NCBI RefSeq assembly: GCF_029854215.1
Contig: NZ_CP122961.1
Coordinates: 620,001 to 684,000 of the forward strand
Origin: Halomonas alkaliantarctica
GTDB lineage: Bacteria > Pseudomonadota > Gammaproteobacteria > Pseudomonadales > Halomonadaceae
Length of the DNA: 64,000 nucleotides
Reading direction: 5' to 3'
How positions within the stretch are numbered: the stretch's first letter is position 1; every line of letters begins with the position of its first letter. Shown here piece by piece: positions 1 to 8,337 of the stretch. The translations under genes and the position numbers were made by a program. Under the pieces are notes generated by a model. That model was not told where the DNA came from. It did not search any database and saw only the letters and a program-made list of their open reading frames with translations.

Positions 1-461
1 TCAGTATCATTACTCAGAACATTGATGACCTACACGAACGTGCAGGCTCTCGTCAGGTGTTGCACCTGCACGGTGAGATTCTAAAAGCGCGCTCTTCTAT
101 CGATGAGCGTATGCGCTACCCGCTGCCCAAGGGCGGTATTGAGTTGGGTCATGTCTGCGATAAAGGCAGCCAGCTGCGTCCCGATGTGGTCTGGTTTGGC
201 GAGTCGGTACCGTTGTTTGCCGAGGCCTGTGATCTCGTCAGTCAGGCTGACTTTCTGCTGGTCGTGGGCACGTCGCTGGCGGTTATGCCTGCGGCATCGC
301 TGTTATCCTACATCGACTACGATACCCCCTGTGCATTGGTCGACCCAGAGGCGGATATGCTTAGCCCGCCAGGAGTGCTGGCAATCAATACCACCGCTGG
401 AGAAGGCGTTCCGGCGTTGGTCAATCGCTGGAAGCAGCAGGGTAATTTGCTGTTGTCTTGA
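1..461 (+). CDS. Sir2-family NAD-dependent deacylase, 3' part
   Basis: The reading frame is open from base 3 to a TGA at 459-461; the start lies outside the window. It opens with the sirtuin signature TQNIDDLHERAG, followed by HLHG, whose His is the catalytic base of the family, then LRPDVVWFGE and VVGTSLAVMPAA of the NAD-binding fold. Sirtuins remove acyl groups from protein lysines using NAD+. The four-Cys zinc module expected between HLHG and LRP is not there: that stretch holds a single Cys (HVCDKG), so this is a zinc-less type of sirtuin. It runs convergently into bioA with only 11 bp between the stop codons. Confidence 0.9.
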   Translation, partial: SIITQNIDDLHERAGSRQVLHLHGEILKARSSIDERMRYPLPKGGIELGHVCDKGSQLRPDVVWFGESVPLFAEACDLVSQADFLLVVGTSLAVMPAASLLSYIDYDTPCALVDPEADMLSPPGVLAINTTAGEGVPALVNRWKQQGNLLLS

Positions 462-472
462 GCCACTTATTG

Positions 473-1741
473 TTAATCCAAAAACCAAGCCTTCATTACG
501 TCAGTAATCTGGTTGATTTCTGCTTCCGAAGTGATGTAAGCGGGCATGGTATAGAGCCAGCGGCCAATGGGGCGCATCCACACGCCGCGCTCGCGGGCGA
601 AGTCTCCCACGCCTTTTAGTTCCTCGGCGGAGTGCGTTTCAATGACGGCGGTGGCGCCAAGTACTCGAACGTCGGCCACCGCTGAATGTGCGTTCAGCGC
701 TTGGTCTTCAAGTAGCTCACGCTGCAACTGCTGGCTGAGCTTCGCAATTTTGCCGAGGTAATTCTCGTCCTCGAAGACGCGCAGGCTCTCCAACGCTACC
801 CGGCAGGCCAACGGGTTGCCCATAAAGGTAGGCCCGTGCATAAAGGCGTGCAGGGGAGTGTCGCCGATAAAGGCGTCGTGGACGCGATCTGTGGCTATGG
901 TTGCAGCGTGGCCCAAATAACCGCCGGTCAAACCTTTGGAGAGCACCATAATATCCGGCGTGACGCCCGCATGGTCGGCGGCAAACAGTTTGCCGGTGCG
1001 GCCAAAGCCGGTGGCGACTTCATCGAAAATCAATAGTACACCAAACTCATCGCACAGCTTACGGGCGCCAGTAACATAGTCCGGTGAGGTCATATTGAGT
1101 CCGCCAGCCGCTTGTAAAAGCGGCTCCATCAGCAGCGCGGCGATCTCATCATGGTGGCGCTCAAGTACGCTACGCAGGGCGCTAAGGTCGTGTTCGACCT
1201 GTTCAGCGGTGGCATCAAAAGGGGCCGTGGGCGCCGGGGCGAAATGGTGCTGGGGCAGTAGGCTGGCGAACAGACCGTGCATGCCTTCTTCCGGGTCGCA
1301 CACCGCCATACAGCCGGTGGTGTCACCGTGGTACGCCTTCATCAGCGAGAGCATCTTTTGCTTGCCGGGGTGGCCAGTGAGTATCTGGTATTGGAGGGCC
1401 ATTTTCATCGCCACTTCCATGCCCACCGAGCCGCTGTCCGAGTAGAAAACATGATTCAGCCCGTCTGGGGTAATGCGCACCAGCTCACGAGCTAATTGAT
1501 TGGCGGGCTCATGTGTCAAGCCGCCAAGCATCACATGGCACAGCTCGCCAGCCTGCTCGCGAATGGCCGCTACAAGGCGTGGGTGCCCATAGCCGTGAAT
1601 CATGCACCACCAGGAGCAGGTGGCATCCAGCAGGCGCTCGCCGCGCTCAAGCACGAAGTGAGCGCCATCACCGCCAACCACCTTGGGCGCGGGTGTCTGG
1701 GTTTTTAGGTGGGCATAGGGGTGCCAAACGGGCGTTTTCAT
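473..1741 (-). CDS. bioA: Adenosylmethionine-8-amino-7-oxononanoate aminotransferase
   Basis: 422 residues, the usual length for BioA, a PLP-dependent class III aminotransferase. It converts 7-keto-8-aminopelargonate to 7,8-diaminopelargonate with S-adenosylmethionine as amino donor. Visible landmarks are the N-terminal HPYAHLKTQ, the SWWCMIHGYGHP segment that contacts substrate, IFDEVATGFGRTGK, and LSKGLTGGY with the PLP-binding Lys. It is the last gene of bioB-F-H-C-D-A; its start overlaps the end of bioD by 4 bp (ATGA type), so coupled translation is likely. In many pseudomonads bioA lies elsewhere; here all six genes are together. Confidence 0.96.
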   Translation of the reverse strand: MKTPVWHPYAHLKTQTPAPKVVGGDGAHFVLERGERLLDATCSWWCMIHGYGHPRLVAAIREQAGELCHVMLGGLTHEPANQLARELVRITPDGLNHVFYSDSGSVGMEVAMKMALQYQILTGHPGKQKMLSLMKAYHGDTTGCMAVCDPEEGMHGLFASLLPQHHFAPAPTAPFDATAEQVEHDLSALRSVLERHHDEIAALLMEPLLQAAGGLNMTSPDYVTGARKLCDEFGVLLIFDEVATGFGRTGKLFAADHAGVTPDIMVLSKGLTGGYLGHAATIATDRVHDAFIGDTPLHAFMHGPTFMGNPLACRVALESLRVFEDENYLGKIAKLSQQLQRELLEDQALNAHSAVADVRVLGATAVIETHSAEELKGVGDFARERGVWMRPIGRWLYTMPAYITSEAEINQITDVMKAWFLD

Positions 1742-2427
1742 AACGGCTCCAGGGAGAGATAGGGGGCGGCAGTCGCGGCGTCGGGGGCATCAAGATGGGG
1801 AATAATGCCTAAACAGGGGGCCGCGAGTTTGGCGTTTAGATGAGCAATATTGGCCTTAAAGCGGGCTGTGTCAGCCGCAAAGGCGGGGTCAACCACGCTG
1901 CCTGCCCACCCTGCCACTACCAAGCCGTCGGCGCGAATGGCTTCCGCTGTTAAGCGAGCATGATTCAAGCAGCCCAGCTTTAGGCCGACCACCAGAATCA
2001 CCGGCAGCTCAAGCGCCATCGCCAGGTCGGCGAAATCTTCCTGTGCGTTTAACGGTACGCGCCAGCCACCGGCGCCTTCAATCAGGCTCACGTCTCTGGG
2101 CAATTGGCTAAGCGTTTCGCGCAGCAAGTTAGCAATAGCGCTAACCTCCAGTGGCTTGCCTGCCTCTAGCGCGGCGAGATGAGGCGCAATGGCGGGTGCA
2201 AAGGCGATAGGATTCACCGTGGCGTAGTCGACCGGCGGCACGCTTTGATGCTGAAGGGCGAGGGCATCGCTGTTTTGCAGGCCTTCAGGCGTCGTTTGGC
2301 TGCCTGAGGCGATGGGTTTTAAGCCCAGCGTGCTCAAATGCTGTTGGCGGGCGGCATATAGCAATCCGCTGGTCACCAAGGTTTTACCCGCATCGGTATC
2401 GGTGCCAGTCACAAACCAGACATTCAT
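1738..2427 (-). CDS. bioD: Dethiobiotin synthetase
   Basis: 229 residues. ATP-dependent carboxylase that closes the ureido ring of dethiobiotin from diaminopelargonate and CO2. The N-terminal P-loop reads GTDTDAGKT (about residues 8-16), the typical BioD form, and LIEGAGGWRVP carries the conserved GAGG loop. It overlaps bioC upstream and bioA downstream by 4 bp each, placing it inside one polycistronic message. Confidence 0.96.
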   Translation of the reverse strand: MNVWFVTGTDTDAGKTLVTSGLLYAARQQHLSTLGLKPIASGSQTTPEGLQNSDALALQHQSVPPVDYATVNPIAFAPAIAPHLAALEAGKPLEVSAIANLLRETLSQLPRDVSLIEGAGGWRVPLNAQEDFADLAMALELPVILVVGLKLGCLNHARLTAEAIRADGLVVAGWAGSVVDPAFAADTARFKANIAHLNAKLAAPCLGIIPHLDAPDAATAAPYLSLEPL

Positions 2428-3206
2428 AGCGATTTTCCCAAGTGCAGCGTTAAGCAGTGGTAGCTCACGGGTAGGCCTTCCGGCTGGCGGAGTTGTTCAA
2501 AGCGCGCTTGTGCGGCGGCGATGTCATTTCGGCTAAGGCTGGCTTGTGGCCGGGCAATCTGGGCGCCAACGCCTTTAATAGATGCCATCACCGCCTTCAA
2601 GTCAGGGTAATAAAAGCGCTCAACGGTGGCCGCCTGGCGGGTGATGGTTAAACCGCTTTCACCGATGGCCCTCTCTACGCTGGCGCGATCAGGCGTTTGC
2701 AGCAGCGCTTCGGGGCGCTGCCAGGCAAAGGCGATCTCCTCCAGGGTGCCGGGTAGCAGCGTTGTGATATGCGCCTGCCCACCGGGCGTGAGCACCCGGT
2801 AAAGCTCCTCCATCACCGCGCCAATATCGCGGCACCACTGGACCGCCAAGTTGGAAAACACTAGATCAATGGCATGCTTACCAAACGGCAGTGTCGCAGC
2901 GTCACCCGGTTGCCAGTGGATACTTTCACCATAACGCTGGCGGGCCTGTTCCAGCATGCCGGGGGCTAAATCTAACCCCGTTATACGAGCATTCGGGTAA
3001 AGTTCGGCCAACCGTTGCGTCCAGAAGCCGGTGCCGCAACCCATATCCAGCACGTTAAATGCGCGGGAAGGTAATGACCCCCACAGCATCTCGCCTATTT
3101 GGCGTTGTGCCGTGGCGAGCACATCATAGCGGGGGGCAGCCCGGGAGAAGGCGTGGGCGACCCGTGCTTGCCAGTTAACCTCGCTGTTCAGCGTTAGATC
3201 GCTCAT
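2424..3206 (-). CDS. bioC: Malonyl-ACP O-methyltransferase
   Basis: 260 residues. SAM-dependent methyltransferase that methylates the free carboxyl of malonyl-ACP so that fatty acid synthesis can build pimeloyl-ACP methyl ester. The Rossmann SAM-binding motif I is VLDMGCGTGFWTQRL (about residues 52-66); an N-terminal FSRAAPRYD and the later DLVFSNLAVQWC match BioC. It overlaps bioH and bioD by 4 bp each. It works as a pair with the esterase encoded just upstream. Confidence 0.95.
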   Translation of the reverse strand: MSDLTLNSEVNWQARVAHAFSRAAPRYDVLATAQRQIGEMLWGSLPSRAFNVLDMGCGTGFWTQRLAELYPNARITGLDLAPGMLEQARQRYGESIHWQPGDAATLPFGKHAIDLVFSNLAVQWCRDIGAVMEELYRVLTPGGQAHITTLLPGTLEEIAFAWQRPEALLQTPDRASVERAIGESGLTITRQAATVERFYYPDLKAVMASIKGVGAQIARPQASLSRNDIAAAQARFEQLRQPEGLPVSYHCLTLHLGKSL

Positions 3207-3943
3207 AAAACCGCCGTGCTGACGTTAGCCATCTGGGTGGCATGACGGATAATCGCCGCTGCGAGAGGCTGGGGCTGCGAGAGCATCGGGCAGTGGCCGA
3301 CACCACTTAAGGTCTCGCTAATGCGGCGCTGGGCGGGGCTGATGAGTGGATCATGGTCGCCGACAAGACGTACAACCGGGCAAGGGGCAGCCGCTAAGCG
3401 CGGGCGATTATCAATCGACGCCAACCATTGCAGACCGGTAGCCAAGGTGGTGCTGTCGGCGGGCGGTGTATCGCCCAGCAACTCCTGCAGTTGCCGGTAA
3501 GCCTGCCGGGGGCTGGGCTCCCCTTGTGCCTGCCAGCACAAAAAGTGTTGCCAGGTTGCGGTGGGGTCGCGCTTAAAAGCGCGCTGAAAAGCCTTTAGCT
3601 CGGCGGTGGTAACGCCATCATCGGCGCAGAAAGTGGCGCCTGCGCCTAATAATATAAGCCCCTTCGGGGCGGGGAGGTAGTCGAGCAGGGCGGTCGCCAG
3701 TAGGCCGCCCAGGGACCAGCCTACCCACACTGTATCGTGGGACAATACAGTGGCCATCGACTCCGCTAACTGCGCCATGGTTACATTAGCGGGTAGCGCG
3801 GGAGTATCGCGGTCACCGCCACTATAACCCGGCCAATCGAGAGGCAAAGCTTCAGTTTCATGCGGCCAGTAGGCTTCAAGTGACTGCCAAATACGGCAGT
3901 CAATGCCCCAGCCTGAGAGCAGCACTAGGCGTGGGTAAGGCAC
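3203..3943 (-). CDS. bioH: Pimeloyl-ACP methyl ester esterase
   Basis: 246-residue alpha/beta hydrolase. BioH removes the methyl group from pimeloyl-ACP methyl ester and so ends the disguised fatty acid elongation begun by BioC. The nucleophile elbow GWSLGG holds the catalytic Ser; VGDHDPLIS and GVGHCPMLS supply the likely Asp and His of the triad. The start overlaps the end of bioF by 19 bp, a larger overlap than elsewhere in the operon, but no better start is evident downstream. The placement in bioBFHCD agrees with pseudomonad operons. Confidence 0.93.
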   Translation of the reverse strand: MPYPRLVLLSGWGIDCRIWQSLEAYWPHETEALPLDWPGYSGGDRDTPALPANVTMAQLAESMATVLSHDTVWVGWSLGGLLATALLDYLPAPKGLILLGAGATFCADDGVTTAELKAFQRAFKRDPTATWQHFLCWQAQGEPSPRQAYRQLQELLGDTPPADSTTLATGLQWLASIDNRPRLAAAPCPVVRLVGDHDPLISPAQRRISETLSGVGHCPMLSQPQPLAAAIIRHATQMANVSTAVL

Positions 3944-5082
3944 ATGGCCTCCTCACGCTGACATGTAGTTAGCGCTGCTAATAACTGATCGATATGGTCA
4001 CGGGTATGACCCGCACTGAGCGTAATACGCAAGCGTGCTTCACCGCTGGGTACCGTAGGTGGACGAATCGCGCCTACGTGTATGCCCCGCTGCTGCAGTT
4101 GTGCTGCCCAGCGTAGGGTGCGTACTTCATCACCCAAAATCAGTGGCTGAATGGGGGTGACCGAATCGCTGAGCGGGAGCCCCAAGAGAAGCGCTTCGCG
4201 GCGAAAGTAAGCAATATTGGCGTTGAGCTGGGCGCGGAGTTCCGGTTCACTTTGAACGATCTCCAGCGCTTTTAAAGTAGCGGCGGCAATCGCCGGTGGC
4301 TGGGCGGTGGTATAGATATAGCTGCGTGAAAACTGAATCAAGTGCTCGATTAGCTCGGCATCTCCGGCTACAAAAGCCCCGGCGGTACCTAATGCTTTGC
4401 CCAGGGTTCCGACTAAAATCGGCACTTCGGTGCTGCTCCAGGTGCTGGCCACGCAGCCGCTGCCATTGTCGCCAAGCACGCCCACCCCGTGGGCGTCGTC
4501 GATCATTAGCCAGGCGTTGTGCTGCTGACTGGCTTCGACAAGCGTGGCAATGTCGGCGATATCGCCATCCATACTGAAAACGCCATCGCTAACCACGAGC
4601 TTATGAGTGCACTCACTGCGCGCCAGCAGGCTTTTCAGATCAATGGCATCGCGGTGATGGAAACGCCGCGAGCGGGCACCGCTCATCGCAGCACCATCAA
4701 TTAGCGACGCGTGGTTGAGGCGATCTTGGAAAATAGCAGTATGGCGATCTGCCAGCGCTTGCAGCACGCCGAGATTGGCCATATAGCCGGTAGAAAACAA
4801 CAATGCACGTTCGCGGCCTGTCCAGCGCGCTAAGCCTTCTTCCAGGGCGTCGTGAACTGTCAGATGACCGCTGACCAAATGCGAAGCGCCTGCACCTGCG
4901 CCGTAACGGCGAGCGCCCGCTGCCTGGGCTTCACAAACGCGAGGGTCTTGGGCAAGACCCAGGTAGTCGTTACCGGCAAAGCCCAAAGTGCTATTTTCCA
5001 CGCCCTGCCGAGTTCGCCAACGATTTGCCTGCTGGCGATCAGCGCGGGCGTCGGCCAGACGCTGTTGCCACGCTTTAGACAC
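3925..5082 (-). CDS. bioF: 8-amino-7-oxononanoate synthase
   Basis: 385 residues. PLP-dependent alpha-oxoamine synthase that condenses pimeloyl-ACP with alanine to give 7-keto-8-aminopelargonate. Recognisable motifs are [10 protein letters not shown] near the N-terminus, [18 protein letters not shown], and [13 protein letters not shown] with the PLP Lys. It starts inside the end of bioB (8 bp overlap) and ends within the start of bioH. Confidence 0.96.
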   Translation of the reverse strand: MSKAWQQRLADARADRQQANRWRTRQGVENSTLGFAGNDYLGLAQDPRVCEAQAAGARRYGAGAGASHLVSGHLTVHDALEEGLARWTGRERALLFSTGYMANLGVLQALADRHTAIFQDRLNHASLIDGAAMSGARSRRFHHRDAIDLKSLLARSECTHKLVVSDGVFSMDGDIADIATLVEASQQHNAWLMIDDAHGVGVLGDNGSGCVASTWSSTEVPILVGTLGKALGTAGAFVAGDAELIEHLIQFSRSYIYTTAQPPAIAAATLKALEIVQSEPELRAQLNANIAYFRREALLLGLPLSDSVTPIQPLILGDEVRTLRWAAQLQQRGIHVGAIRPPTVPSGEARLRITLSAGHTRDHIDQLLAALTTCQREEAMCLTHA

Positions 5083-6151
5083 TGGCGTCTACCGCCAGCT
5101 CGGCCACCCGTTCGGCGTGCACCTGCTGCTGTGCCTGTTGGGCAAGGCGGGCCGCTTGGGTAGCTTCGCTTTCGCAGGTTTCGCGCTTTTCAGGGTGCAG
5201 GCCCAGCTTGGCAAATAGAGCTCGGTCGCGATCGACCTGAGGATTGCCAGTGGTCAGCAGTTTGTCGCCGTAGAAGATCGAATTAGCGCCGGCCAAAAAC
5301 GCCAGCGCCTGGGTCGATTCGTTCATTTGCTCACGGCCAGCGGAGAGCCGCACATGGCTTTGTGGCATCATGATGCGGGCGACCGCAATAGCGCGGATAA
5401 ACTCAATGGGATCTAGATCTTCGACATTTTCCAGCGGCGTGCCGGGCACTTTCACCAGCATATTGATGGGTACGGATTCAGGGTGCGGGGTGAGCTTAGC
5501 CAGCTGTTGCAGCAGCGCGCTACGATCTTTGGCATCTTCGCCCATGCCTAGAATGCCACCGGAGCACACTTTCATGCCCGCATCACGCACGTTGGAGAGG
5601 GTTTCAAGCCGGTCGCTGTAGGTGCGGGTGGTGATGATTTCACCGTAGAACTCCGGCGAGGTATCCAGGTTGTGGTTGTAGTAATCAAGCCCCGCCGTGG
5701 CCAGTCGGCTGGCCTGTTCGCCGTCGACCATCCCCAGCGTCATACAGGTTTCCAGACCTACCGCTTTCACCTGACGAACCATCTCTTCGACCAGCAGTAA
5801 ATCCTTATCCCGCGGGCTGCGCCACGCCGCGCCCATGCAAAAACGGCTGGCGCCTGCCTCTTTCGCTGCCTTGGCTTGTTCGACCACTTTTTCAATTTCC
5901 AGCAGCTTCTCTTTCTCTAGCTGGGTGTTGTAGTGGCCGGACTGCGGACAGTATTTGCAGTCTTCCGGGCAGGCGCCGGTCTTGATCGACAGCAGGGTAG
6001 AGACCTGCACCGCGTTAGCATCAAAGTGGGCACGGTGAACCTGCTGGGCTTTAAACAGCAGATCATTGAACGGCAGCGCGAACAGCGCGTTGATCTCTTC
6101 TAGCGTCCAATCGTGGCGCTGTTCGTGAAATCGCTCGTGGGGCACGGTCAT
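5075..6151 (-). CDS. bioB: Biotin synthase
   Basis: 358 residues. Radical-SAM enzyme that inserts sulfur into dethiobiotin. The Cys-x3-Cys-x2-Cys cluster motif CPEDCKYC is at residues 61-68, and the following [18 protein letters not shown] and [13 protein letters not shown] are family hallmarks. First gene of the six-gene operon. The AAAAGG ribosome-binding site lies 8-9 bases before the ATG, inside the right half of the promoter-proximal BirA-like operator, so operator, leader and ribosome site are packed into about 30 bases. Confidence 0.97.
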   Translation of the reverse strand: MTVPHERFHEQRHDWTLEEINALFALPFNDLLFKAQQVHRAHFDANAVQVSTLLSIKTGACPEDCKYCPQSGHYNTQLEKEKLLEIEKVVEQAKAAKEAGASRFCMGAAWRSPRDKDLLLVEEMVRQVKAVGLETCMTLGMVDGEQASRLATAGLDYYNHNLDTSPEFYGEIITTRTYSDRLETLSNVRDAGMKVCSGGILGMGEDAKDRSALLQQLAKLTPHPESVPINMLVKVPGTPLENVEDLDPIEFIRAIAVARIMMPQSHVRLSAGREQMNESTQALAFLAGANSIFYGDKLLTTGNPQVDRDRALFAKLGLHPEKRETCESEATQAARLAQQAQQQVHAERVAELAVDASV

Positions 6152-6152
6152 G

Positions 6153-6184
6153 GTGTAAACCTTTTTAACTTTAATAGTTGACGA
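6153..6184 (-). promoter_or_regulatory. BirA operator, promoter-proximal
   Basis: On the minus strand the half-sites are TCGTCAACT and GGTTTACAC separated by 14 bases. The known gammaproteobacterial BirA consensus is TTGTAAACC-(14/15)-GGTTTACAA, so the halves match at 6 and 8 of 9 positions with correct spacing. The site ends one base before the bioB start codon and covers the predicted transcription start. Confidence 0.8.
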
Positions 6185-6185
6185 G

Positions 6186-6215
6186 ACTTTAGCGGCGTTG
6201 CGCTTTGGGTGTCAA
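6186..6215 (-). promoter_or_regulatory. bioB operon sigma-70 promoter
   Basis: On the minus strand a perfect TTGACA (-35, 6210-6215) is followed after 18 bases by TAAAGT (-10, 6186-6191; 4 of 6). Transcription would begin near 6179, giving a leader of about 28 bases. The -35 is inside the distal BirA-like site and the start point is inside the proximal one. Confidence 0.65.
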
Positions 6216-6240
6216 CGTTGGTGGTTTTTTAGGTTTACGG
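6209..6240 (-). promoter_or_regulatory. Second BirA-like operator, over the -35
   Basis: On the plus strand GTGTCAACG and GGTTTACGG are separated by exactly 14 bases, matching the BirA half-site consensus at 6 and 7 of 9 positions. Its centre is 56 bp from that of the proximal operator. It covers the bioB -35 box and may also influence the divergent DTW gene. Weaker than the proximal site. Confidence 0.6.
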
Positions 6241-6255
6241 TGGTGGTGGAAACAT

Positions 6256-6285
6256 TCGTCAAAAGACGGCGTGCTCATTTATACT
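6256..6285 (+). promoter_or_regulatory. Possible promoter of DTW-domain gene
   Basis: TATACT (6280-6285) makes a good -10 about 30 bases before the ATG at 6317; the best -35 candidate, TCGTCA (6256-6261), lies 18 bases upstream and is weak. Proposed only from box similarity. Confidence 0.35.
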
Positions 6286-6316
6286 CGGCGCCCTTTTTCC
6301 ACATTCTGGAGCGCGG

Positions 6317-7117
6317 ATGTCTGATTTTGATAGCTCTGTTGTAGAGGGTTTAGTTAATCATGATTCAGTCGCCGAGCATCCGCGCCTGCCGCGGCGCGAA
6401 TTTAAAGCGCGGGGCAGTTTTGTAACGCGCTGCGATAACTGTCAGTTACCCGTGCTGAACTGTCTGTGCCCCTATCAGGTGAAGGCAGAGAGTTATGCCC
6501 AGGTGTGGTTGTTGACCCACCCGCTGGAGCACTTTAAGCCGACCAATACCGGGCGTTTGATTCGCGATGTGATCACGACGACCCAGGTGTTTACCTGGTA
6601 CCGCACGGCGCCGGATGCCCAATTGGCTGCGTTGCTAAAAGACCCGCGTTACGCGCCCTTTGTGATCTTTCCCGATGACCAGCCCGACTACGCGGATCGT
6701 GTTGTGGGTATCGAAGCGGTTCACACGGCGAAAGCGCAGGCGCGCATTCCGGTGTTTATCATTTTGGATGGCACTTGGCGTCAGGCGCGGCGCATGTTCC
6801 GTAAAAGCGCCTATCTGGATGCGTTGCCTGTGCTGCCATTGAGAACCGAGCGCGAGACGCGCTACCGGCTGCGCAAGCCGGCCTCAAAAGCGCACCTTTG
6901 CACGGCGGAAGTGGCTATCGAGCTGCTGCGCCAGGGCGGGGATACGGTTGCTGGGGACGTGCTGGACGACTACTTTGAGGTATTTAACGATAGCTACGCG
7001 GCGAGCCGACTGCATCACAAAATCGACCCGCCTACGGCAGCGATGCGGCGCCTAGCCGCCAAACAGAGCGCCGGCGATTCTGAATCCAGCCACCCAGGTG
7101 CCCACCGCGGAGCCTAG
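6317..7117 (+). CDS. DTW-domain tRNA-uridine aminocarboxypropyltransferase
   Basis: 266 residues. Members of this family (TapT/YfiP) use SAM to put an aminocarboxypropyl group on tRNA uridine (acp3U). The N-terminal Cys cluster CDNCQLPVLNCLC (about residues 39-51) and the ILDGTWRQARRM segment that includes the D-G/T-W signature are both present. About 35 extra residues precede the Cys cluster. The gene is divergent from bioB, so it may share the BirA-controlled region. Its last 66 bp overlap antisense with the end of the TraB-family gene. Confidence 0.88.
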   Translation: MSDFDSSVVEGLVNHDSVAEHPRLPRREFKARGSFVTRCDNCQLPVLNCLCPYQVKAESYAQVWLLTHPLEHFKPTNTGRLIRDVITTTQVFTWYRTAPDAQLAALLKDPRYAPFVIFPDDQPDYADRVVGIEAVHTAKAQARIPVFIILDGTWRQARRMFRKSAYLDALPVLPLRTERETRYRLRKPASKAHLCTAEVAIELLRQGGDTVAGDVLDDYFEVFNDSYAASRLHHKIDPPTAAMRRLAAKQSAGDSESSHPGAHRGA

Positions 7118-8293
7118 CGTGGCGAGAATAAACACCAGCAGGGTGCGCGATACGCGGTTTTTCCACCAGCCTTTCAACTCCGTGACATCGTGGCGCAGCG
7201 ATGAAAAATCGCGCACTTTGGGTTTGCGCATATAGAGCTCAACCCCGGCGGCCACAAAACCAGCGCCGATGGTGGGGTTCAGCGAAGTGAGCGGCGCGGC
7301 AAAGAAGGTGGCAATCACTGTAACGGGGTGTGCCAGGGCGATAATCGTCGCACCGCCCGATAGAATGCCGTTAATCAAGAACCACTCAAGCACCAATTGC
7401 CAGCCAAGGTCTGTATTGCGTGAAAAACCAATCGCAAAGCCGGTAAGCACCAAGGCGGTAATCAGCCACGGCAGCGCTTTCCAAAGCTTGGAAGGCGGCG
7501 GGGTGGCCTCAAGCAATTCGCGCTCTACCTTTGGTTCGGCGGGCAGAGGGGTTTCAAGGTGCTCACCGGTGCCTTTAAGGTGGCCTGCGCCGATGACTAC
7601 TAGCACGTGCTTGTAACGTCCTGGCGGCGCCTCTTCTGCCAAGCGTAGCGCCATGTAGCGGTCGCGCTCGCGAATCAGCGGGGTGTACAGCGCTTCGGAT
7701 TCGGCGGCAAACTCGCTGAAGGTGGCTTCCAGCATATCGCCTTCTTTGAGTTTTTCGATATCTTCTTTAGAGACATCCTGGCGGGAGAGCACGCTGCCGA
7801 TAAGGCCTGAAAACAGTGAGAAACGCTGCCACCAGGGGACATTGCTGTAAATGCGTTTTAGCGTTATACCCACATCGCGGTCGACCAGCATCAGCGGTAG
7901 TTCTAATCGGCTGGCTTCTTCAACGGCGGCGCGCATTTCGGCCCCCGGCTGGATGCCAGACTGGTCGGCAATCCGCTGCTGAAAGGCACCCAGCGCCAAG
8001 CTTGCGGCAACCATGCCTGCCTTGCCTTCTCTGAATACTTGAAAAAGATCCTGCTCGCCCATGGCATCCGGGTTGGACATGCTGTGGTGGCGAGCGTCGC
8101 AGAGCTCAATCGCCACCGCATCAAAAGCTTCGCTAGCCAACAGCGCACGCACATCGTCGGCACTTTCCGCCGACACATGTGCCGTGCCCAGCAGCGTATA
8201 GCGGGTTTCGCCGATAGTGAACGTTTTTAACGGCCCGCTGGTGGTCGGCAGAGAAGCCGGGGTTTCTTCGTGAGATGTAGCTTCGTGGTTCAT
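7052..8293 (-). CDS. TraB/GumN-family membrane protein
   Basis: 413 residues. The N-terminal TraB domain shows GTAHVSAES (about residues 36-44) and VIGAGHLKG (about 232-240), motifs thought to form the active site of this metalloprotease-like superfamily. The C-terminal third has about four hydrophobic helices, so the protein should sit in the inner membrane. Architecture resembles PrgY/TraB, the enterococcal pheromone shutdown protein; the role in gammaproteobacteria is not established. It follows trkH with a 44-bp gap and may belong to the same transcript. Confidence 0.85.
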   Translation of the reverse strand: MNHEATSHEETPASLPTTSGPLKTFTIGETRYTLLGTAHVSAESADDVRALLASEAFDAVAIELCDARHHSMSNPDAMGEQDLFQVFREGKAGMVAASLALGAFQQRIADQSGIQPGAEMRAAVEEASRLELPLMLVDRDVGITLKRIYSNVPWWQRFSLFSGLIGSVLSRQDVSKEDIEKLKEGDMLEATFSEFAAESEALYTPLIRERDRYMALRLAEEAPPGRYKHVLVVIGAGHLKGTGEHLETPLPAEPKVERELLEATPPPSKLWKALPWLITALVLTGFAIGFSRNTDLGWQLVLEWFLINGILSGGATIIALAHPVTVIATFFAAPLTSLNPTIGAGFVAAGVELYMRKPKVRDFSSLRHDVTELKGWWKNRVSRTLLVFILATLGSAVGTWVAGFRIAGALFGG

Positions 8294-8337
8294 TAACAGC
8301 TCTCAAATCGGTCTATAAGGGGGCAGACGTGACGTGC

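Noticed and set aside
6152..6316. Riboswitch in the bioB leader
   Set aside because: The predicted leader is only about 28 bases and holds a DNA operator; there is no room for an aptamer, and BirA control explains the site.
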